From NCBI GenBank assembly GCA_963771005.1, contig CAVYRO010000002.1, forward strand, positions 1,674,001 through 1,738,000: DNA of 64,000 bases. The letters run 5' to 3'. The position numbers and the translations under genes were made by a program. The DNA is from DASQZK01 sp963771005. GTDB taxonomy: Bacteria > Bacteroidota > Bacteroidia > Bacteroidales > GCA-2748055. Below the pieces are notes generated by a model, which saw only the letters and a list, made by a program, of their open reading frames with translations, ran no database searches and was not told the DNA's origin. Below, in pieces: positions 35,535 to 44,432 of this stretch. Position 1 is the stretch's first letter, and each line of letters opens with the position of its first letter.

Positions 35535-36061
35535 TCGCGAAGGCAGAAGAAAAGGATTTCCCCGGGATCATGTTTATCTACAGAGTCTGTGTATATGATA
35601 TGAACCGGCAAGGCCTGTTTAACTGGAATACGGCTTATCCTGGGGCGGAACAGGTTTTGGCAGACATACGCAGGGGTGAGGTATGGGTTCACAGGGAGAA
35701 TGAAACGATCCTGGGTGTTGTGTGCATCAATCAGGATCAACCCGGCGAATATAACGATATCGAATGGAAATTCCGTTCGCCCTTCCTGGTTGTGCATCGC
35801 CTCGCCGTTCATCCTTTATTCCGGAAAAGGGGCATTGCGGCAAAGATCATGGAATCGGTCCGTGACATGGCAAAGGAAAACGGCTGCCGGTCGGTCAGAC
35901 TGGATGCTATCATGGTAAATCCCGCCGCCATGCAACTTTATGCAAGGGCGGGTTACCGGCATGCGGGAAAAATATTTTTTTCCTATCAAAAGGATCCCTT
36001 TATGTGCATGGAATTGGAAATCGGGGAAAACGGGATCCGCCGTCGCAGGGACAGGTCGTGA
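35531..36061 (+). CDS. GNAT-family N-acetyltransferase
   Basis: A 176-residue acetyl-CoA-dependent acyltransferase. The acetyl-CoA site is LAVHPLFRKRGIAAKIMESV (Q/R-x-x-G-x-A pattern, about 97-115), followed by RLDAIMVNPAAMQLYARAGY, the usual motif B. It is translationally coupled to the amidohydrolase, so it may act on the product of that enzyme's pathway, although the amidohydrolase is predicted to be exported. Its last residues and its TGA (36059-36061) fall within the palindromic repeat that begins at 36044, so the C-terminus (RDRS) is repeat-encoded. Confidence 0.88.
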   Translation: MIAKAEEKDFPGIMFIYRVCVYDMNRQGLFNWNTAYPGAEQVLADIRRGEVWVHRENETILGVVCINQDQPGEYNDIEWKFRSPFLVVHRLAVHPLFRKRGIAAKIMESVRDMAKENGCRSVRLDAIMVNPAAMQLYARAGYRHAGKIFFSYQKDPFMCMELEIGENGIRRRRDRS

Positions 36062-36188
36062 CCTGTCCGTACGTATATACCCCAATGAAATCCGTACGAA
36101 TGGACCGTTTCCGCGGGGATACCTCGTGACCTGTTCATACGTGCATTCCCATGAAATCCGTACGGACAGGTCGCGACCTGTCCCTGCG
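36044..36188. repeat. Composite palindromic repeat (REP/BIME-like)
   Basis: Two 30-bp arms (36044-36073 and 36159-36188) are inverted copies with one mismatch. Each holds the palindrome GGACAGGTCGCGACCTGTCC or its TCGTGA variant. A third partial copy (CCTCGTGACCTGTTCATACG) starts near 36123. Between the arms AATGAAATCCGTACG is repeated directly. This repeat type is widespread in Bacteroidota genomes as far as I recall. No RAYT transposase is in the window. The left arm enters the GNAT gene and the right arm ends 13 bp before the TolC stop codon, so it may also act as a bidirectional terminator. Confidence 0.85.
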
Positions 36189-36201
36189 CGTGCATATCCG
36201 T

Positions 36202-37566
36202 TTAAAGATGGATCTCCTTACCCTGGTAGAAATCCAGGATCTTCATTCTGAAAATATATTCATACTTGGCCTGGGCCAGATCCGACTGTGCTTTCGAGAG
36301 ATTGTTCTTCGCTACATTGAAATCGACGGAATTGACGAGCCCCACATCAAATTTCTGGGTGGTGTAGTTGAACGCTTCTTCATTGAATCTTACTGCTTCA
36401 CTGGCCGAATTGTAACGCTCCAGGGCACTGGTGGCATTGGCATGCGCCTGCTGGATGCTTTTATACAAAACCTGCTTGTCCTGATCGAGGGCAAGGTTGT
36501 AATCCTGTAGTTGAACCTTTGATTTGGAGATGTTCGTCTGGGTATAAAACCTGTTGAATATTGGAAAGCTCACTCCGAGGGTCATTTCTGCATAGCGGTT
36601 GTCTTTGACCTGGCTATTTACCGAATAATTCAGCGATGGGTTTTCAGGATTGGGGTCCAGTGGGTTTGGAGCGTCGAAAAGGTAACGTGAGTAATACAGT
36701 CCCCGAAGATAAACCTGTGGCGATCTTCCTCCCTGGTTATAGGCCACTCTTTTTTCCTGCGCCTTAACGAGATACTGGCCGCTTTTGATCTCAGGCATGA
36801 TCTTAAGTGCCATGTTGTAAATTTCGTTCACATCGGGAGGCAGGGTTGCCGAAAGCATCTCGATCTCAGGTTTGATGACGGTAAAATTTCCGATGGAATC
36901 CAGATCGAGCAACTGTACAAGATCCAGCACACTGTTTCTGTACCTGGTCTGCGCTTCCACGAGGTTCAGCTTTTCACTGGCTGCCTGGGCCTGTATCTCC
37001 AAAAGATCACCCCTTGCAACATTTCCGACATCCACGAGTTTCTGGTTTTTTTCAACCTGCAGAAGTGTGACCTTATATTGCTGTTTCGCAACCTCGATCA
37101 GCTCCTGGTCGAGCAGTATCTGGAGATAATACCCGGCCAGGTTCAGCGTGATATTATTTTTCAGACTTTCCTGGTCCTCCAGGGTACTCATCAGCAGGAA
37201 TTTATTGGCCTGTATGTTATTGTAATTCTGAAAGCCGTCGAAAAGCGTAAGATCCGCCTGGACGCCAAGGGAACCCTGCTGCTTGCTTTTATTCTCCCAT
37301 TCGTATTTCTCCAGGTTCAGGGAGCGGCCCGAACTCAGCTGGTGTTCGACGGCACCCCCAACCCCGGGTAAAAGATTATATTTAGCCTGGTTATAATCCT
37401 TTTGTACCAGGTCGGTCGACAAACGGGAACGTTTTATTGCGAGGTTGTTCTCATACGCATAATTTATGCACCTCTCAAGACTCCAGACATCTTCACTGCC
37501 GTCCTGGGCTTTGGCCCATCCCTGCAGGCTGAAAGCCATTACCAGAATTAGGATTGATCTTCTCAT
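36202..37566 (-). CDS. TolC-family outer-membrane efflux protein
   Basis: A 454-residue outer-membrane channel subunit. A signal peptide (about 1-20) is followed by two OEP repeats rich in long helices (WSLERCINYAYENNLAIKRSRL at the start; the second repeat begins near residue 250). It should trimerise into the exit duct for the export pump formed with the adjacent ATPase and HlyD-type adaptor. It is the last gene of a four-gene reverse unit, 7 bp after a 96-residue protein. Confidence 0.92.
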   Translation of the reverse strand: MRRSILILVMAFSLQGWAKAQDGSEDVWSLERCINYAYENNLAIKRSRLSTDLVQKDYNQAKYNLLPGVGGAVEHQLSSGRSLNLEKYEWENKSKQQGSLGVQADLTLFDGFQNYNNIQANKFLLMSTLEDQESLKNNITLNLAGYYLQILLDQELIEVAKQQYKVTLLQVEKNQKLVDVGNVARGDLLEIQAQAASEKLNLVEAQTRYRNSVLDLVQLLDLDSIGNFTVIKPEIEMLSATLPPDVNEIYNMALKIMPEIKSGQYLVKAQEKRVAYNQGGRSPQVYLRGLYYSRYLFDAPNPLDPNPENPSLNYSVNSQVKDNRYAEMTLGVSFPIFNRFYTQTNISKSKVQLQDYNLALDQDKQVLYKSIQQAHANATSALERYNSASEAVRFNEEAFNYTTQKFDVGLVNSVDFNVAKNNLSKAQSDLAQAKYEYIFRMKILDFYQGKEIHL

Positions 37567-37573
37567 ATCTCTG

Positions 37574-37864
37574 CTATTTTCTTTTTCTGTAAAGTACCTG
37601 TATATAATTTGAATTTTCCGAAGGATTGAAGATTTGGATCAGTTCCCACTTCTTATCGTAATTTTCAATTGCCTCCCTGAGCCTGTAAATTCTTGCAAGG
37701 GAACGGGATAGATGGTCTGTGAAATTCTCTTCGTCTTTGTCATCTTCCCAGGGGAACGAAACGATCCTGAAATTATACTGGATCTCCTTTCCGCCGATCT
37801 TTAATATGATTTCGGCATTGTCATAATCTTTAAAACCCGGAACGGGAATGCTGAGATCTTTCAT
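37574..37864 (-). CDS. Small conserved-looking hypothetical protein in export operon
   Basis: A 96-residue soluble, charged protein I do not recognise. It has beta-strand-like (AEIILKIGGKEIQYNFRIV) then helical segments (about 47-75) and a C-terminal YIQVLYRKRK. There is no signal peptide and no membrane helix. It sits between the ABC ATPase (62 bp) and tolC (7 bp) where an FtsX-type permease would be expected, but it is far too small and hydrophilic to replace one. It may be an accessory or regulatory factor of the pump. Confidence 0.7.
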   Translation of the reverse strand: MKDLSIPVPGFKDYDNAEIILKIGGKEIQYNFRIVSFPWEDDKDEENFTDHLSRSLARIYRLREAIENYDKKWELIQIFNPSENSNYIQVLYRKRK

Positions 37865-37926
37865 GGCCGTGTATATTAAATAATTCTGTACAGGAAATGG
37901 TGGATCAGCGTCCGCAGTACGGAAAA

Positions 37927-38610
37927 TTATACGACCTGTTTGATGTTTTCCGTCACGATATGACCGTCAAACAGCTGAATGATCCGGTGCGCTTTGTCGG
38001 CATCCGTCGGCGAGTGGGTTACCATGACCACGGTGGTACCTTCCTGGTTAAGTTCCGAAAGTAGGTTCATCACTTCCTCTCCATTGCCGGAATCGAGGTT
38101 ACCCGTAGGTTCATCGGCGAGGATGAGATGCGGTTTCGATACAACCGCCCTTGCAATGGCGACCCTTTGCTGCTGACCGCCGGAAAGTTGCTGTGGAAAA
38201 TGTTTCTTCCGGTGGGAGATCTTCATCCGGTCCAGGACCTCTTCCACCCTTTTCCTTCTGTCGGATGCCGAGACGCGCTGGTATAGAAGCGGAAGTTCAA
38301 CGTTCTCAAAAACATTCAGTTCATCGATCAGGTTGAAGCTCTGAAATACGAAACCGATGTTCGACTTCCGCAGGTTGGTCCTGTTCCTTTCCGTAAAGCC
38401 GGAGACCTCCTTGTCGAGGAAGAATAGTTTTCCGCTACTCGGATTATCGAGCAGTCCGATAATATTCAGAAGGGTGGATTTTCCGCAACCCGACGGACCC
38501 ATAATGGCAACGAATTCGCCCCTTGAGATGTCCATATTCACTTTGTTTAGCGCCGTTGTTTCCACCTCATCGGTACGGAAGACTTTAGTTAATTCAACAG
38601 TTTTGATCAT
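37927..38610 (-). CDS. ABC transporter ATP-binding protein (LolD/MacB type)
   Basis: A 227-residue nucleotide-binding subunit. It shows Walker A GPSGCGKSTLL (about 39-49), Q-loop FQSF, signature LSGGQQQRVAIARA (about 140), Walker B LILADEPTGNLDS and the switch His in MVTHSP. Sequence type places it with MacB/LolD ATPases, which pair with FtsX-like permeases. No such permease is in this operon; it is flanked by the HlyD adaptor (26 bp upstream) and the 96-residue protein. The cognate membrane subunit must be elsewhere or absent. Confidence 0.93.
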   Translation of the reverse strand: MIKTVELTKVFRTDEVETTALNKVNMDISRGEFVAIMGPSGCGKSTLLNIIGLLDNPSSGKLFFLDKEVSGFTERNRTNLRKSNIGFVFQSFNLIDELNVFENVELPLLYQRVSASDRRKRVEEVLDRMKISHRKKHFPQQLSGGQQQRVAIARAVVSKPHLILADEPTGNLDSGNGEEVMNLLSELNQEGTTVVMVTHSPTDADKAHRIIQLFDGHIVTENIKQVV

Positions 38611-38636
38611 AAGGCTTAAGTATTTAAGGTATTCTT

Positions 38637-39905
38637 TCAGTTTTTATTTTTAAGGATCAGTTTATCCACATTTCCGAAACTCTCGTAACTTGATACGATC
38701 ACCTTTTCCCCTTCAGTCAGGCCATCGAGAACCTCATAGAACCTGGGGTTCTGACGACCAATGGTGATAGGCCGCCTGATTGCGAAGCCTCCCGAAGGAT
38801 CAACGACGTAGACCCATTGTCCGCCGGTGCTCTGGTAGAATCCGCCTTTGGTAAGAAGCAGGGCTCTCTGTGATTCGCCGAGTTCAAGTTTGATCCTGGA
38901 GGTCTGGCCGATCTTGATCTGGGACGGGACCTTTTCGGTGAAGACCATGTCGACGGCAAACCTGCCGTTTTGGACTTCGGGGTAGAGCTTGGTGATCCTG
39001 GCCTGGTATTTTTCACTGGCAAAATCACATTCCCCCATCAATCCGCGTTCCAGCCTGGAGACATAGTGCTCGTCGATCTCAACGCGGAGTTTGTAGGAAT
39101 CGAGAATATTGATCGTTCCAACCCGGTTCCCGTAGTTGATTACTTCTCCGATTTCAGGGTTAAGTGTTGCCAGTTCTCCGTCAACAGGGGCTTTGATATT
39201 CAGGTTCTCGAGCCTTTTTTTTGCCAGTTTCAGGTTTTCAGTCATATATTTCACTGATTCTTCGAGGGTGGCAACCTGGACGCTCCGGTAAATCGAATCC
39301 TGAACATGGTTTTCTTCCTGAAGGCTGAGCAGTTTTTTCGTAGTTTTATAATCTTCCTCCGATTTCAGGAATTCTTCATCGGAGATATGCTGGTCCTTGT
39401 GAAGGATCGTATTCTTATCGTAAGCTCTCTTAAGCTGGATCACCCTGGTACTGAGAGTGAGGATCTCTATATTGGAACTCAGCAACTGCTGCTGCATGAA
39501 GTTCCTTGCATTCCGGAGCTCATTTATCGTCCGTAGTACCTGGGCTTCCGTGTTCGATATGTCGAGAATGAGATTATTGTTGGAAAGCATGATGATGACA
39601 TCTCCCTTTTTCAGCTTACTGCCTTCCTCCCTCAGTATCTCCTCTACCCTTCCTCCCTCAACGGCATCAAGATATATGGTCCGGATTGGTTCAACCGTTC
39701 CCTGCACAGCGATATAATCCTGAAAGATGTCCTGGACAACCGGCTCTACGGTGATCTTTTCTGAGTCGACATTCAGCTTCGAGCTCTTATCACCGAAAAC
39801 AAGATTATAAAATAACAGCATGAGCGCAATAATGCCCACACCGATCCATAGGGTTTTTTTTGTAAGACCTTTCTTTTTTTCAATAATTCTGTCCATTCCG
39901 TCCAT
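38637..39905 (-). CDS. Periplasmic adaptor protein (HlyD/MacA type)
   Basis: A 422-residue membrane-fusion protein. One N-terminal membrane helix (about 17-37) precedes the barrel-lipoyl-hairpin architecture: lipoyl halves around residues 60-100 and 230-260 (NIKAPVDGELATLNPEIGEVI), and a long coiled coil between them (about 110-225). It bridges the inner-membrane pump to the TolC-like channel. The start could also be the ATG three codons further in, at 39896. A sigma-54-like promoter lies about 30 bp upstream. It is the first gene of the operon. Confidence 0.9.
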   Translation of the reverse strand: MDGMDRIIEKKKGLTKKTLWIGVGIIALMLLFYNLVFGDKSSKLNVDSEKITVEPVVQDIFQDYIAVQGTVEPIRTIYLDAVEGGRVEEILREEGSKLKKGDVIIMLSNNNLILDISNTEAQVLRTINELRNARNFMQQQLLSSNIEILTLSTRVIQLKRAYDKNTILHKDQHISDEEFLKSEEDYKTTKKLLSLQEENHVQDSIYRSVQVATLEESVKYMTENLKLAKKRLENLNIKAPVDGELATLNPEIGEVINYGNRVGTINILDSYKLRVEIDEHYVSRLERGLMGECDFASEKYQARITKLYPEVQNGRFAVDMVFTEKVPSQIKIGQTSRIKLELGESQRALLLTKGGFYQSTGGQWVYVVDPSGGFAIRRPITIGRQNPRFYEVLDGLTEGEKVIVSSYESFGNVDKLILKNKN

Positions 39906-40249
39906 TGCCTTTATTTTACAGTCAACAATTTTACCATGAATTATGCCAAAGGGTGTATCTTTCTGTTTTGTACTGTATTAACTCTAAATTCCAGGGCCGG
40001 TTTATAACGGAAAGTGTCCGAAAACGAAACATCCGCAGTACGATTCCGAACAGCTGGAACATACCGGCAAAAAAGGGAATACTCAAAAACGAAATCTTCA
40101 GCCTGGATATGGAGAAGCCGTGAAAATAATGTAATATTGCGTGTAAAAGCCGTAACCACCGCAAAAACTACCTTGAAATCGCCATTCATTAAACGAAACA
40201 AGACCATAAACCGTTTCTTTACATCCATACCGCTAATTTATTAAATACT
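39906..40249. other. 344-bp divergent control region (export operon / sigma-54 regulator)
   Basis: The region separates the HlyD-led operon from the sigma-54 activator gene and should contain promoters for both plus enhancer sites for the activator. A candidate sigma-54 promoter for the export operon is at 39932-39949. A self-complementary CCGG core lies in CAGCTGGAACATACCGGCAA near 40048. No small RNA or riboswitch was recognised. ORFs across the region overlap one another on both strands and look fortuitous. Confidence 0.45.
39932..39949 (-). promoter_or_regulatory. Candidate sigma-54 promoter of the export operon
   Basis: The minus strand reads TTGGCATAATTCATGGTA. It has the -24 TTGGCA core, a 10-bp spacing, then TGG in place of the consensus TGC at -12. 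It lies about 30 bp upstream of the adaptor start and next to a gene for a sigma-54-dependent activator. The C-to-G change at -12 weakens the call. Confidence 0.4.
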
Positions 40250-41623
40250 ATGAGTAAAACGGGAAAAATTCTTGCTATAGATGATAACCAGGACATTCTT
40301 TTCGCTTTGCGTCTCCTGTTGCGTCCGGAAGTGGAAAGGATCGAAACCCTCTCCAGTCCCGACCAAATCCCCGGGATGATGGCTTCCGAGCAATGGGATG
40401 TCGTCCTTCTCGATATGAATTTCACTAAAGATGCCATCAGCGGGCAGGAAGGTTTCGACTGGCTGGAGAAGATCCTCGCATTGGATCCACAGGCCGTAGT
40501 GGTCTTTATCACTGCTTACGGAGATGCGGAAAAGGCCGTTAAGGCCATCAAATCAGGCGCCACGGATTTTGTACTGAAACCCTGGCAGAATGAAAAACTC
40601 CTGGCAACGATAAATGCCGCCGTAAAACTAAGGAAATCGAGGATGGAAGCCGACCAGCTGAGGCAGAAGCAAAGGGAGATATCTGCGGTTCTGGATCAGC
40701 CTTTCACGGATTTCATCGGTCAGTCTCCCGAGATGAAACAGGTATTCACAACGATTAAAAAAGTTGCGGCCACCGATGCCAACGTACTTATACTGGGGGA
40801 GAACGGCACAGGTAAAGAACTCGTTGCCAGGGCCATCTACAGGAACTCGCTGCGCAACGACGAGGTTTTCATCAATGTTGACCTTGGGTCTATCACCGAA
40901 ACCCTTTTTGAAAGTGAACTCTTCGGACATGAAAAAGGTGCCTTCACTGATGCATCTACCATGAAACAGGGCCGTTTCGAGATCGCCTCGGGTGGAACCC
41001 TCTTCCTGGATGAGATAGGGAACCTTTCCCCACAGATGCAGACGAAGCTTCTCACGGTGATCGAACGGCGGGAAGTGACCCGGGTGGGCGCAAATAAATC
41101 TATCCCCATTAACGTGAGATTGATTTGCGCAACGAACAATGACATTCACAATGATGTTCAGGAGGGGAAATTCAGGCAGGACCTGCTATACAGGATCAAC
41201 ACCGTCGAGATCCATCTTCCGCCACTTCGCGAAAAGACCGGCGATATCCCGATCCTGTCCGAGCATTTCCTGAGGATCTATTCCAAAAAGTACCGCAAAA
41301 GTGTGCGGGGCATCCTTGCCGGCGCAATGAAAAAGCTTCAGCAGTACCAATGGCCGGGAAATGTACGTGAACTTCAGCATGCCATCGAGAGAGCCGTCAT
41401 CATGACCGAGGGAGATATGCTCTCTCCCGACGATTTTATCCTCAGCTCCCAGATACGTAAAAGCGGGGAACTGGAATTCGACTCCTACGACCTGGATGAG
41501 ATAGAAAAGACCGTTATCCAGAAAGTATTGAAACAGTTCCAGGGAAACATTACCCAGGCTGCTCAGGAACTGGGACTTACGCGCACTTCACTTTACCGGA
41601 GAATGGAAAAACATGGTCTATAA
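40250..41623 (+). CDS. Sigma-54-dependent response regulator (NtrC family)
   Basis: A 457-residue two-component activator. The receiver domain (about 1-130) has phosphoacceptor Asp in VVLLDMNF. The AAA+ domain has Walker A GENGTGKELVA (about 185) and a GAFTDA loop (a known variant of GAFTGA) that contacts sigma-54, then GGTLFLDEIGNL for Walker B. A Fis-type HTH (NITQAAQELGLTRTSLYRRM) ends it. It overlaps its cognate kinase gene by 11 bp. The divergent efflux operon, with its sigma-54-like promoter, is the most likely target. Confidence 0.95.
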   Translation: MSKTGKILAIDDNQDILFALRLLLRPEVERIETLSSPDQIPGMMASEQWDVVLLDMNFTKDAISGQEGFDWLEKILALDPQAVVVFITAYGDAEKAVKAIKSGATDFVLKPWQNEKLLATINAAVKLRKSRMEADQLRQKQREISAVLDQPFTDFIGQSPEMKQVFTTIKKVAATDANVLILGENGTGKELVARAIYRNSLRNDEVFINVDLGSITETLFESELFGHEKGAFTDASTMKQGRFEIASGGTLFLDEIGNLSPQMQTKLLTVIERREVTRVGANKSIPINVRLICATNNDIHNDVQEGKFRQDLLYRINTVEIHLPPLREKTGDIPILSEHFLRIYSKKYRKSVRGILAGAMKKLQQYQWPGNVRELQHAIERAVIMTEGDMLSPDDFILSSQIRKSGELEFDSYDLDEIEKTVIQKVLKQFQGNITQAAQELGLTRTSLYRRMEKHGL

Positions 41624-42965
41624 AAATTTCAGAATCAACCTCCTTTTCAGGATAATGGTACTGGCTCTCACGGTATTCCTGTTCTTCTATTTCATCGATA
41701 CGGAAACCTTCCTTACCCCTATCCTGATCCTGACGCTGGGTATCCTTCAGGTATATTCCATGTTCCGATATGTGGATAAAACCAACCGGGACCTGGCCAG
41801 CTTCCTTGAATCCATCCGCTTCTCCGAATTTACGAGATCGTTCCAGATCGAGGGCATGGGTTCTTCATTTAATGAGCTCAACAAGGCATTCAACAATGTG
41901 ATCGCCGATTTCCAGAAAGTGCGTTCGGAAAAAGAGGAACATTTCCATTACCTCCAGAGTATCGTGCAAAATATTGATATCAGCATCATCGCCTATCAGC
42001 CCGACGGCACGGTTGAAATGATCAACAAGGCAGCCAAGAAGCTTTTTCAGCTCAGCAATATCAAGAATATCCAGAAACTTTCGGTTTTTTCAGGCGAACT
42101 GGTATCTACCCTGCAGGATATTAAACCCGGTGAGAACAAGCTGGTGAAAGTTCAGGATGAGGATGACCTGCTCCAGCTGGCCATAAACTCCACAGAGCTT
42201 AAGATCAAGGAAAAAACAATCACCCTCGCCACTATAAAAAATATCCAGAACGTACTTGAAGAACAGGAGACCGAGGCCTGGCAGAAGCTGATCCGGGTGC
42301 TTACCCATGAGATCATGAACTCAATAACGCCAATCGCCAGTCTCTCTGCTACCCTGGAGAACATCTTAAAACCCTATATCCGGGAGGAAGAGGAAATAAA
42401 AGAGCTTGATGCGGAGACTGTGGGAGAGATCCACCAGGCCCTTCAGACCATAAATAAGAGGAGTAACGGACTGCTTCATTTTGTCAATACCTACCGGAAT
42501 CTCACCCGCATTCCAAAACCGAATTTCGGTATTGTAAAAGTCCAGGAACTTTTCGGAAATATCGAAAGTCTGCTTGAAAAGGAACTGTCGGAAGCAAATA
42601 TCGAACTGGTCGCACGTGTTGAACCCAAGGGCATTGAAGTCTCCATGGACGAGCAACTCATCGAGCAGGTACTGATCAACCTGGTAAAGAATTCCATCCA
42701 TGCCCTCGACGGAAGGGACAACAGCCGGATCACCCTGAGAGCATTCTTCAATAAACGGGGAAGGCCTACCATCCAGGTCACCGACAATGGTGTCGGTATT
42801 TTGAAGGAAGTGCTCGACAAGGTCTTCATCCCTTTCTTTACAACCAAACCCAGCGGATCGGGTATCGGTCTGAGCCTGTCCAGGCAGATCCTGAGGCTCC
42901 ATGGCGGGACAATAACCGCGCAGTCGGAACCTGAAAAAGAAACCACCTTCACCCTTACCTTCTGA
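41613..42965 (+). CDS. Membrane sensor histidine kinase
   Basis: A 450-residue kinase, partner of the overlapping sigma-54 regulator. Two N-terminal membrane helices (about 10-30 and 33-52) are joined by only a few residues, so it has almost no periplasmic sensor and probably senses within the membrane. A PAS-like region follows (about 115-210). The phospho-His is in RVLTHEIMNSITPIASL (about 231). ATPase motifs are LINLVKNSIHAL, DNGVGILKEVLDKVF and GSGIGLSLSRQI. This kinase type is typical of Bacteroidota envelope-stress/efflux regulation, which fits the neighbouring pump genes. Confidence 0.93.
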   Translation: MVYKNFRINLLFRIMVLALTVFLFFYFIDTETFLTPILILTLGILQVYSMFRYVDKTNRDLASFLESIRFSEFTRSFQIEGMGSSFNELNKAFNNVIADFQKVRSEKEEHFHYLQSIVQNIDISIIAYQPDGTVEMINKAAKKLFQLSNIKNIQKLSVFSGELVSTLQDIKPGENKLVKVQDEDDLLQLAINSTELKIKEKTITLATIKNIQNVLEEQETEAWQKLIRVLTHEIMNSITPIASLSATLENILKPYIREEEEIKELDAETVGEIHQALQTINKRSNGLLHFVNTYRNLTRIPKPNFGIVKVQELFGNIESLLEKELSEANIELVARVEPKGIEVSMDEQLIEQVLINLVKNSIHALDGRDNSRITLRAFFNKRGRPTIQVTDNGVGILKEVLDKVFIPFFTTKPSGSGIGLSLSRQILRLHGGTITAQSEPEKETTFTLTF

Positions 42966-43050
42966 TCCTGATTTTTCCTTCTTTTAAAAAATAAAAAAAG
43001 ATCATACCTTCCATGCCTAAAGATATCTGCTTCATTCAGCCAAGCATACG

Positions 43051-43917
43051 ATGCAAAGGAAAAAGATAAAAGTTGCCCGGCTTTCTGTATTTTCCAACAG
43101 TCTGCTTATCATCATGAAATTGATAGCCGGGCTCCTTTCAGGCTCGATAAGTATCCTTTCGGAGGCCATTCATTCCGGGATGGATCTGGTTGCTGCCGTG
43201 ATCTCCTTTTTTTCGGTCAGGGTATCGGAACGGCCCCCGGACCGGGAACATCCTTACGGGCATGGGAAATATGAAAACGTATCGGGCGTAGTCGAAGCCA
43301 TCCTGATCTTTATTGCCGCCGCATGGATCATTTTTGAGGCAGTAAGGAAGCTGCTCAATCCTTCTGAAATTGAATCTGCGATGCTCGGGTCGGTGGTTAT
43401 GTTCATCTCCGCCGGGGTGAATGCCTTCGTTTCAGCCCGTTTATATAAAGTCTCCAAAGAAACCGATTCCATTGCCCTGGAAGCCGATGCTCTCCACCTT
43501 AAGACCGACGTTTATACCTCCCTTGGGGTTGCCGCCGGACTTGTTTTTATCCTGATCACCGGCCTGCATATTTTTGATGCGATTATTGCCATCGCCGTGG
43601 CCATGGTAATCCTGAGGGAATCCTGGGAGTTGCTGAAAAAAGCATACTCCCCTCTCCTCGATTCCTCACTTAATAAGGGAGATCTGGAAACAATTGAGGC
43701 AACACTCCGAGCAATGAACGTGATATATCACGAACTGAAAAGCCGTAAATCCGGTCATCTCCGGTTCGTGGAATTCCATATCGAACTCCCTTCGGAGAAG
43801 AGCCTCAAAGAAGTACATGATTTTTGTGATGATATCGAGAGGGAACTGACGATGAAACTCCGGAACCTCGATGTTCAGATCCATGCCGAACCGCTTAATT
43901 ACCATTCGAAAAAATGA
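43051..43917 (+). CDS. Cation diffusion facilitator family transporter
   Basis: A 288-residue inner-membrane metal/proton antiporter, probably exporting Zn2+ or a similar divalent ion. Six membrane helices are followed by a cytosolic C-terminal domain (about 205-288). The transport-site residues are HSGMD in helix 2 (SEAIHSGMDLVAA) and HLKTD in helix 5 (ADALHLKTDVYTS), both HxxxD. A His-containing loop (DREHPYGHGKYENV) is typical. The ion specificity of HxxxD/HxxxD carriers is commonly Zn/Cd. It is followed by a long non-coding gap. Confidence 0.93.
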   Translation: MQRKKIKVARLSVFSNSLLIIMKLIAGLLSGSISILSEAIHSGMDLVAAVISFFSVRVSERPPDREHPYGHGKYENVSGVVEAILIFIAAAWIIFEAVRKLLNPSEIESAMLGSVVMFISAGVNAFVSARLYKVSKETDSIALEADALHLKTDVYTSLGVAAGLVFILITGLHIFDAIIAIAVAMVILRESWELLKKAYSPLLDSSLNKGDLETIEATLRAMNVIYHELKSRKSGHLRFVEFHIELPSEKSLKEVHDFCDDIERELTMKLRNLDVQIHAEPLNYHSKK

Positions 43918-44432
43918 GTGGCTTCCGGAACGCTTCACGTACTCCGGAAAAAGAGCTGTCTAATCCCCTTAATGGGATCATACATAAAGCAATGGAGATC
44001 GATTTGAAGGGAGATAAAAAGAAAGAGCCGGAGGGATGAAGGTTAGAAGAAATAATTAACTTAACCAATTACCAACTTTAGTTAATGAAGTAACAACTAA
44101 CTAACCAAACTTACATGAAGAGAGAGCATGCATCCCCACCGGCGAAATAAAAATACAAAAATTAATTCCAATTACAACAACTCTGTTCAAATTGTTTGAA
44201 AAATAACGGTGTCTTCCGGTTTTTCGGGGCGAACAGAAACCTTGCCTTAAAAGTCGTCCATACAATATCATATTCCCTGTTACGTTTTTTATACACACTT
44301 CCCCGCCCGTGCATTTGCATATTCTTGAAAAGAACTGTTATAAAATGTGAAAAAAAATTAAATCAATTGACTATCTTTAATAAGGATTGTTTTGAGCTTA
44401 CAAAATGTTGTTATAATTATTGAATACCAGAT
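43918..44432. other. 515-bp AT-rich gap before the S41 protease
   Basis: No supported gene. The only notable sites are a perfect palindrome TTCAAATTGTTTGAA at 44186-44200, an operator-like spacing for a dimeric regulator, and a purine-rich A/G tract at about 44000-44060. A 75-codon frame at 44196-44423 has no recognisable features and is probably chance. TATCTTTA near 44368, a near match to the TAnnTTTG -7 element, may belong to the protease promoter. Confidence 0.4.

Noticed and set aside
35940..36251. 103-codon plus-strand ORF with repeated RTDRSRPVPA segments
   Set aside because: The repetitive protein is a product of the REP arms.
39941..40244. Overlapping small ORFs on both strands
   Set aside because: Mutually overlapping frames in a control region without codon-use or motif support.
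44196..44423. 75-codon plus-strand ORF
   Set aside because: No recognisable features, AT-rich, and placed where the protease promoter should be.
43918..44432. tRNA or other structured RNA in the gap
   Set aside because: No cloverleaf, GTTC loop or other recognisable RNA motif was found.
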